NCBI RefSeq assembly: GCF_900215205.1
Contig: NZ_OBDY01000031.1
Span: 1 to 64,000 of the forward strand
Direction of reading: 5' to 3'
DNA from: Paractinoplanes atraurantiacus
Lineage (GTDB): Bacteria; Actinomycetota; Actinomycetes; Mycobacteriales; Micromonosporaceae
DNA: 64,000 nucleotides
Shown piece after piece: positions 58,844 to 64,000 of the stretch (its first letter is position 1; each line of letters starts with the position of its first letter). The position numbers and the translations under genes are program-made. A model generated the notes under the pieces. It did not search any database. It saw only the letters and a list, made by a program, of their open reading frames with translations, and had not been told where the DNA came from.

Positions 58844-59857
58844 ATGATCACTTTCGAGGACGTCGTCAAGATCTACCCCGGCGGCGGTACCGCGGTCGAC
58901 CACCTCTCGATGGAGTTGCCGACCGGAAAGATGACGGTTCTGGTCGGTCCGTCCGGCTGCGGCAAGACCACCTCGCTCCGCATGATCAACCGAATGGTCG
59001 AGCCGACCTCGGGCCGCGTGCTGATCGACGGCCAGGACGTGTCGGGTCAGGACGAGGCCCTGCTGCGCCGCGGCATCGGGTACGTCATCCAGCACGCGGG
59101 CCTGTTCCCGCATCGCACGGTGCTCGACAACGTGGCCACCGTGCCCATGCTGCTGGGCAAGACCCGGCGCGAGGCGCGCACGGCGTCGCTGGAGCTGCTC
59201 GAGCGCGTCGGCCTGCCCACCGAGTTCGCCAAGCGCTACCCGGCGCAGCTCTCCGGCGGGCAGCAGCAGCGCGTGGGTGTGGCCCGGGCGCTGGCCGCCG
59301 ACCCGCCGGTGATGCTGATGGACGAGCCGTTCAGCGCGGTCGACCCGGTCGTCCGGGCTCAGCTGCACACCGAGTTCCTGCGCCTGCAGCAAGACCTGGG
59401 CAAGACCATCGCGATGGTCACCCACGACATCGACGAGGCCATCAAGCTCGGTGACTACGTCGCCATCCTGCGCCAGGGCGGGGTCCTCGCTCAGTTCGGC
59501 ACACCGCAGGAGCTCCTCGACGCCCCGGCCGACGAGTTCGTGGCGTCGTTCGTCGGGCGCGACCGGGGCCTGCGGAGCCTCTCCTTCGATTCCGCGGCCG
59601 ACGTGCCAGTGGTCCCCCCGGCCTCGTCGGCCGATCTGATCTTGGAAGGCGGCCGCCCGATCGCGTGGCGCACCGCCTCCGGCGACCGCGCGATCGCCGG
59701 AACCTTCACCAAGGCCGACTCCCTGCGGATCGTCACCGATCTGGCGATCAGCTCACCGGTCGGCATCGCGGTCCGAGTCGACGACAACGGCGTGTGCGAC
59801 GGCATCGTCCGGCATCACGACCTCGTCGACTACCTGATGGAGCGGCGCGCCTCGTGA
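58844..59857 (+). CDS. betaine/osmoprotectant-type ABC transporter ATP-binding protein (OpuCA-like)
   Basis: The 337-residue ATPase has Walker A GPSGCGKTT, RGIGYVIQHAGLFPHRTV (OpuCA hallmark), signature LSGGQQQRVGVARALA, Walker B VMLMDEPFSAVDP and MVTHDIDEAIKLGD. A CBS-like C-terminal regulatory region of about 90 residues follows. It powers uptake of a quaternary-ammonium compound. It is the first of four overlapping or tightly spaced importer genes. Confidence 0.9.
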   Translation: MITFEDVVKIYPGGGTAVDHLSMELPTGKMTVLVGPSGCGKTTSLRMINRMVEPTSGRVLIDGQDVSGQDEALLRRGIGYVIQHAGLFPHRTVLDNVATVPMLLGKTRREARTASLELLERVGLPTEFAKRYPAQLSGGQQQRVGVARALAADPPVMLMDEPFSAVDPVVRAQLHTEFLRLQQDLGKTIAMVTHDIDEAIKLGDYVAILRQGGVLAQFGTPQELLDAPADEFVASFVGRDRGLRSLSFDSAADVPVVPPASSADLILEGGRPIAWRTASGDRAIAGTFTKADSLRIVTDLAISSPVGIAVRVDDNGVCDGIVRHHDLVDYLMERRAS

Positions 59858-60489
59858 TCCAGTACCTGCAGAACAACTCGGACACGGTGCTGGCCGCGCT
59901 GCGGCAGCACCTCTACCTGGCGCTGGTGCCGGTGCTGCTCGGCTTCGTCATCGCGCTGCCCGTCGGCTACCTCGGCGTGCGCTTCCCGTGGCTCTACCAC
60001 CCGCTGGTCAACGTCTGCGGCGTGCTCTACTCGATCCCGTCGCTGGCGCTGTTCGTCTTCCTGCCGGTCGTGCTCGGCACCAAGATCCTGTCGCCGCTCA
60101 ACATCATCGTGGCGCTGACCATCTACACCGTGGCCCTGCTGGCCCGCACGGTCGCCGACGGCCTGCGCTCGGTCGACAAGCTGGTCAACGAGGCCGCGAC
60201 CGCGATGGGCTACCGCCGCACCCGCCGGCTGATCGACGTCGAGCTCCCGGTCGCGCTGCCGGTCATCCTGGCCGGCCTGCGGGTGGCCACAGTGGCCAAC
60301 ATCAGCCTGGTCAGCGTCGGCGCCCTGATCGGCATCGGCGGCCTCGGCCAGCTGTTCACCCGCGGCTTCCAGCTCTTCTACCTCGAGCCGATCATCGTCG
60401 GCATCGTCCTGTCGGTGCTGCTGGCCGCGGTGGCCGACCTCATCATCGTGCTGATCCAGCGCGCCGTCACCCCGTGGGCCCGCGCATGA
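59854..60489 (+). CDS. betaine-type ABC permease (OpuCB-like), first
   Basis: The GTG overlaps the ATPase stop (GTGA). The 211-residue permease has about five membrane helices and the EAA-loop motif NEAATAMGYRRTRRLIDVELPVALPVILAG, followed by GALIGIGGLGQLFTRGF. It forms half of the importer channel. Confidence 0.9.
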   Translation: MIQYLQNNSDTVLAALRQHLYLALVPVLLGFVIALPVGYLGVRFPWLYHPLVNVCGVLYSIPSLALFVFLPVVLGTKILSPLNIIVALTIYTVALLARTVADGLRSVDKLVNEAATAMGYRRTRRLIDVELPVALPVILAGLRVATVANISLVSVGALIGIGGLGQLFTRGFQLFYLEPIIVGIVLSVLLAAVADLIIVLIQRAVTPWARA

Positions 60490-61145
60490 ACCTCTCGTAC
60501 CTCTTCGACCCGGCCAACTGGGATCCCAGCGCCGCCGGCGGCTTCCCGCAGTTGTTGCTCTCCCACCTCTGGTACGTCTTCCTGGCCCTGCTCATCGGCA
60601 CGGTCATCGCCCTGCCCATCGGCCTCTACATCGGGCACACCGGCAAGGGTTCGTTCATCGCCATCAACGCCGGCAACGCCGGGCGCTCCCTGCCCACCCT
60701 CGGCCTGCTCATGCTGATGGTCACGCTGCTCGGCCTCGGCCTGCTGCCCGTGCTCATCGCCCTGACCGTGCTCGTCATCCCGCCCATCCTCACGTCGGCG
60801 TACGCGGGCATGCGCACCCTCGACCGGCGCGTGGTCGACGCCGCCAAAGGCATGGGCATGCGCCCCTGGCAGGTGCTCACCCGCGTCGAGCTGCCGATGG
60901 CGCTGCCCGTGATGATGGGCGGCTTCCGCAGCGCCGCCCTCCAGGTGGTGGCCACCGCGACGGTCGCCGCCGCGGTCGGCCTCGGCGGCCTCGGCCGCCT
61001 CCTGATCGACGGCCTCGCCGTCAACGACTACTCCCGTGTGCTGGCCGGCGCCATCGTCGTCGCGGTGCTGGCGGTCGTGCTCGACCTTTTCCTGGCGCTC
61101 GTGCAGCGCTGGGTCGTGTCGCCCGGTGTCTCCGGGCGCTTCTGA
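60486..61145 (+). CDS. betaine-type ABC permease (OpuCD-like), second
   Basis: The ATG overlaps the preceding stop by 4 nt. The 219-residue permease has GRSLPTLGLLMLMVTLLGLG, the EAA loop DAAKGMGMRPWQVLTRVELPMALPVMMGG and AAAVGLGGLGRLLIDGL. It is the partner permease of the heterodimeric channel. Confidence 0.9.
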   Translation: MNLSYLFDPANWDPSAAGGFPQLLLSHLWYVFLALLIGTVIALPIGLYIGHTGKGSFIAINAGNAGRSLPTLGLLMLMVTLLGLGLLPVLIALTVLVIPPILTSAYAGMRTLDRRVVDAAKGMGMRPWQVLTRVELPMALPVMMGGFRSAALQVVATATVAAAVGLGGLGRLLIDGLAVNDYSRVLAGAIVVAVLAVVLDLFLALVQRWVVSPGVSGRF

Positions 61146-61156
61146 AGGAGATTGTG

Positions 61157-62086
61157 ATGTTCCGTATACGTACGGTCGGCGCCCTGGCCGCCGCCTTCTC
61201 GCTGGCACTCTCCCTCACCGCCTGTGGCGCCGACGAGGACCCGCTGTCGTCCGACTCCGGCAACTCCTCGGCCGGCGCGTCGGCCGTCACGGTCGGCTCG
61301 GCCAACTTCGCCGAGAGCGAGCTGCTCGCCGAGATCTACTCGCAGGCCCTCGAGGCCAAGGGCGTGCAGGTCAAGCGGCAGTTCAACATCGGCGCCCGCG
61401 AGCTCTACCTGAAGGCGCTGCAGGACGGCTCGATCGACCTGCTGCCCGAGTACAACGGCGCGCTGCTCTCGGCGCTGCACACCGGCGGCGCCCCGCAGGG
61501 CGTGTCCAAGCCGGACGACGTGCTGGCCGAGCTGAAAAAGGTCCTCCCGGCCGGCACCGAGGTGCTGGAACAGTCGGCCGCCGAGGACAAGGACACCCTG
61601 ACCGTCACCCAGGAGACGGCCACCAAGCACAACCTCAAGACGATCGACGACCTCAAGCCGGTCGCCGGGCAGCTCACGATCGGCGCCGGCCCCGAGTGGC
61701 AGGAGCGCTACCAGGGCCTCAAGGGCCTCGAGGAGCTGTACGGCGTCAAGTTCAAGAAGTTCCAGCCCCTCGACGCGGGCGGCCCGCTCACCCTGAACGC
61801 GCTGCTCGACGGCAAGATCGACGTGGCCAACATCTTCTCCACCGACTCGGCCATCGCCACCAAGAAGCTGGTCGTGCTCGAGGACCCGCGCAACCTCTAC
61901 CTGGCCGAGAACATCATTCCGCTGATCCGCACCGAGGCCAACAACCCGACCGTGTCGGGCGCCCTCAACGCGGTCTCGGCCAAGCTCACCACGGAAAACC
62001 TGACCCAGTACCTGGCCAAGGTGCAGGTCGACAAGCAGGACACGGCCACCGTGGCCAAGGCCTTCATCAGCGACAACGGCCTCTGA
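61157..62086 (+). CDS. betaine-type ABC substrate-binding lipoprotein (OpuCC/ProX family)
   Basis: The 309-residue lipoprotein has lipobox LTACG. The OpuAC-type domain begins with VTVGSANFAESELLAEIYSQALE, then RELYLKALQDGSIDLLPEYNGALL and GKIDVANIFSTDSAI. It captures glycine betaine, choline, carnitine or a related ligand; recently described ergothioneine importers belong to this same family. GGAG lies 6 nt before the ATG at 61157. Confidence 0.9.
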   Translation: MFRIRTVGALAAAFSLALSLTACGADEDPLSSDSGNSSAGASAVTVGSANFAESELLAEIYSQALEAKGVQVKRQFNIGARELYLKALQDGSIDLLPEYNGALLSALHTGGAPQGVSKPDDVLAELKKVLPAGTEVLEQSAAEDKDTLTVTQETATKHNLKTIDDLKPVAGQLTIGAGPEWQERYQGLKGLEELYGVKFKKFQPLDAGGPLTLNALLDGKIDVANIFSTDSAIATKKLVVLEDPRNLYLAENIIPLIRTEANNPTVSGALNAVSAKLTTENLTQYLAKVQVDKQDTATVAKAFISDNGL

Positions 62087-62878
62087 TCAGGAGCGCGACC
62101 ACCAGTCGTACGGCCGGGGTCCCGGTGTGAAACCGTGGGCCTCGGCCATCGCGACCGCCCCGGCGAAGCCGCGAGCGAGCTCGTCGGGGTTGTGGGCGTC
62201 GCTGCCGAAGGTGACGGCCGTGCCGCCCTCGTCGCGCCACCAGCCCAGGATGACCGGGCTCAGCGGCACCGTCGTGTTGATCTCCAGGGCGCGGCCGCTG
62301 CCCGCCAGCGCGCGCAGGGCAAGACGGAATTCCTCTTCGAAGGCGTACGGGTCGAACGGGCCCGCGGCGATCGGCCACTTCCGCGCGGTGTAGTCGATGT
62401 GGGTCAGGACCTCGAAGGCGTCCGAGCCGGCGACCAGGTTCGGGATCTCCAGCAGGTAGTCGCGGACGACGTCGGCGGCGGGCCGCTCGGCGAAGGCCGG
62501 GCCGACCTCGGCCAGGCCGCCGGCCACCGGAACCGTGTGCAGCGAGCCCACGACCCGCTCGAAGTCGCCGCCGGCCAGCAGCTTGGTGACGGCCTCGGTG
62601 TGCCAGTGCGGCTCGCCCAGCTCCAGGCCGGTCAGGATCCGCAGGCTCGGGAAGCGGTGCCGGCAGCGGTCGACCGCGTCCAGATAGCCGTCCACGTCCA
62701 GGGGCGGGGCGGTGAAGCCGACCCAGGCGGTGAAGTCGAGATGCTCGGTGAAGGCGAGCGCGGGCAGGCCGATCTCGACGGCCCGCGCGCAGGTGGCGGC
62801 CATGTCGGCGCCGCGGCGGCCCGCGTCCCAGGACCATTCGCTGTGCACGTGGTTGTCGGCGGGAAGTTCCAGGGTCAT
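62087..62878 (-). CDS. PHP-domain phosphoesterase, histidinol-phosphatase-like
   Basis: The 263-residue protein has the four PHP motifs: DNHVHSEWSWDA, LAFTEHLDF, the GSLHTVPV/LTHIDY histidines, and TFGSDAHNPDELARGF. It resembles the HisK type of histidinol phosphatase, but no his genes are nearby, so another phosphorylated substrate is possible. Its stop abuts the binding-protein stop. Confidence 0.82.
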   Translation of the reverse strand: MTLELPADNHVHSEWSWDAGRRGADMAATCARAVEIGLPALAFTEHLDFTAWVGFTAPPLDVDGYLDAVDRCRHRFPSLRILTGLELGEPHWHTEAVTKLLAGGDFERVVGSLHTVPVAGGLAEVGPAFAERPAADVVRDYLLEIPNLVAGSDAFEVLTHIDYTARKWPIAAGPFDPYAFEEEFRLALRALAGSGRALEINTTVPLSPVILGWWRDEGGTAVTFGSDAHNPDELARGFAGAVAMAEAHGFTPGPRPYDWWSRS

Positions 62879-62889
62879 GACGGGCCCTT

Positions 62890-63636
62890 TCAGACGGCTG
62901 CTAGCACGACCACCCCGAGGGTGATCAACGCCGCGGACGTGATGCGCTGGAGCTGATCTTGCCGCAGGCGCAGGGCCAGCCGCGCGCCGAGGACGACACC
63001 TGCAGCGGCGATCACACCGATCAGCGTTCCCTTGCCGTAAACGACAAGACCTTGATAGGCGTACGCGGCCGTCGCGAACCCGACGAGCGGAAGCTGGATC
63101 ACCTGTCCGGCCGCGACGGCGGTCACCGCCGGGACGCGCAGGGCGAGCAGCACCGGGATCAGGAAGACCGGCCCGCCGGTACCGGTCAGCGCCGAGCAGA
63201 ACCCGACCAGGACGCCGACCGCGATCGTTGTCGTCGCGCCCATTTCGCCGGTTCCCGCGGTTGTCCGGCGGCGAAGCAGCAGGTGGTAGAGACCAGCCGC
63301 GGTCGCGAAGACGCCGAGGGGGATCATCACGACCGGGTCGGGCAGCATGCCGTTGACCAGCGAGCCGAGCGCCGCGGCCGGTGCCACGCCGCACGTGAGC
63401 AGGCCGGCCATCCGCCACGGGACGGCCTTGTGCCGGGCGTAGGCGAGGGTTCCGGCCAGCCCGGTCAGCAGGAAGCTGAAGGTGCTGGTGCCGGCCGCGG
63501 TGTGCGGGTCGAGGCGGGCGAACCAGGTCAGCGCGGGCGGCAGCGCGACGCCGCCCACGCCGACGGCGCCGATCGAGATGCCGACCAGGACAGCGATGAG
63601 GGCGATCACGCCCACCTGGTTACCCGCGTCACCCAT
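62890..63636 (-). CDS. TauE/SafE-family sulfite/sulfonate exporter-like membrane protein
   Basis: The 248-residue protein has about eight helices and the family motifs VGISIGAVGVGGVALPP and GVLVGFCSALTGTGGPVFLIPVLL. Members export sulfite or organosulfonates or carry other anions. Its start codon lies inside a palindrome shared with the divergent GntR gene. Placed beside a thiol dioxygenase and an importer, it may remove sulfite formed in catabolism. Confidence 0.83.
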   Translation of the reverse strand: MGDAGNQVGVIALIAVLVGISIGAVGVGGVALPPALTWFARLDPHTAAGTSTFSFLLTGLAGTLAYARHKAVPWRMAGLLTCGVAPAAALGSLVNGMLPDPVVMIPLGVFATAAGLYHLLLRRRTTAGTGEMGATTTIAVGVLVGFCSALTGTGGPVFLIPVLLALRVPAVTAVAAGQVIQLPLVGFATAAYAYQGLVVYGKGTLIGVIAAAGVVLGARLALRLRQDQLQRITSAALITLGVVVLAAV

Positions 63637-63650
63637 TTGTCCAACAAATG
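63634..63650. promoter_or_regulatory. GntR-type operator overlapping the tauE-like start codon
   Basis: CATTTGT-CCA-ACAAATG is an inverted repeat with 7-bp arms. Its centre TTGTCCAACAA resembles FadR/GntR-family sites. It overlaps the exporter start codon and lies 24 nt before the GntR start. Confidence 0.7.
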
Positions 63651-63673
63651 GCTCAAGCGGTTAGGGTCGGATC

Positions 63674-64000
63674 ATGCCGCAGCTCACCCGCAACGTCCCC
63701 CTCGCGCAGCAGGTCGCCGACCAGCTGCGCCGCCGCATCGCCGACGGCGAGTTCCCGGTCGGTTCGCTGCTGCCGACCGAAGTCGAGCTGACCCGCGAGC
63801 TGGGCGTCAGCCGCAACAGCGTGCGCGAGGGGCTGCGCTCGCTCGTGCACGCGGGCATCCTCGGCGCGCGCGCCGGCTACGGCACCTTCGTGATCGCCAC
63901 CAGCGACCTGGCGCCCGCCCTGGCCCGGCGCATCCCGCGCGACCGGGCGACGGACGTGGCCGAGGTGCGGATGCTGCTGGAACGCGAGGGCGCCCGACTG
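63674..64000 (+). CDS. GntR/FadR-family regulator, N-terminal part (cut by window edge)
   Basis: The visible 109 codons encode a GntR winged helix: LAQQVADQLRRRIADGEFPVGSLLPTEVEL, LGVSRNSVREGLRSLVHAGIL, GYGTFVIA. The start of a FadR-type (FCD) ligand domain follows (VAEVRMLLEREGARL). It continues past the right edge. It probably regulates the divergent TauE/SafE-like gene through the palindrome. Confidence 0.88.
   Translation, partial: MPQLTRNVPLAQQVADQLRRRIADGEFPVGSLLPTEVELTRELGVSRNSVREGLRSLVHAGILGARAGYGTFVIATSDLAPALARRIPRDRATDVAEVRMLLEREGARL

Noticed and set aside
1..64000. tRNA, rRNA, CRISPR arrays, prophage or conjugation modules
   Set aside because: No cloverleaf-like sequence, regularly spaced repeats, or phage structural or transfer genes were seen while reading the window.

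Overview
The window is high-GC DNA from an actinomycete. Family evidence (SigE-type ECF sigma factor, roadblock/LC7 protein, DivIVA-like mini-protein, mycothiol-dependent-isomerase-like DinB protein, HtaA haem system, GC-rich third codon positions throughout) points to Actinomycetota. I infer, with moderate confidence, Micromonosporaceae (Actinoplanes-like). No rRNA, tRNA or CRISPR array was seen. Genes are densely packed, with many 4-nt ATGA overlaps and several convergent 3' overlaps.

Region by region. 1-0.5 kb: the start of an IS110-family transposase running off the left edge, its noncoding flank (where such elements can encode a bridge RNA) and a GGGA-repeat tract. 0.5-4.5 kb: a NACHT-LRR STAND NTPase behind a secreted phytase/esterase-like protein. 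4.6-6.2 kb: an ECF sigma gene broken by a 19-bp direct-repeat insertion, with its membrane-anchored HAF-repeat partner. 6.3-7.5 kb: a lower-GC gene of unknown function with a HEPN-like RNxxxH motif. 7.7-22.3 kb: largely housekeeping and envelope genes (ion channel, CDF transporter, CNNM/CorC protein, molybdopterin oxidoreductase, secreted Calx-beta hydrolase, dodecin, universal stress protein, DrrAB-type ABC exporter, GtrA, GT87 glycosyltransferase, epimerase) with one decayed locus.

22.4-29.1 kb is a haem-iron acquisition island: hmuV-hmuU-hmuT plus a neocarzinostatin-like surface protein on one strand, and divergently a HtaA-WxL fusion, a WxL-interacting (DUF916-like) membrane protein and haem oxygenase. 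A near-consensus DtxR/IdeR box lies between the two transcription units.

31.5-33.3 kb is a TetR/FAD-monooxygenase pair with a double operator. 33.3-40 kb is an IclR-controlled nonphosphorylative sugar (probably deoxy-sugar or pentose) pathway: dehydrogenases, SMP-30 lactonase, IlvD/Edd dehydratase and FAH-type hydrolase. 40-51.6 kb holds small standalone enzymes and regulator/enzyme pairs with clear palindromic operators (MarR, HxlR).

51.6-64 kb looks like one catabolic region: RpiR regulator, ornithine-cyclodeaminase-like enzyme, two aromatic-amino-acid-lyase homologues that both lack the Ala-Ser-Gly MIO triad, LacI regulator, amidohydrolase, cysteine-dioxygenase-like cupin, a complete OpuC-type betaine ABC importer, PHP phosphatase, TauE/SafE exporter and a GntR regulator. 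The combination of betaine import, MIO-less lyases, thiol dioxygenase and sulfite/sulfonate exporter suggests degradation of a sulfur-containing or trimethylammonium amino acid (ergothioneine-like). That is an inference, and it is the best candidate here for an undescribed system.
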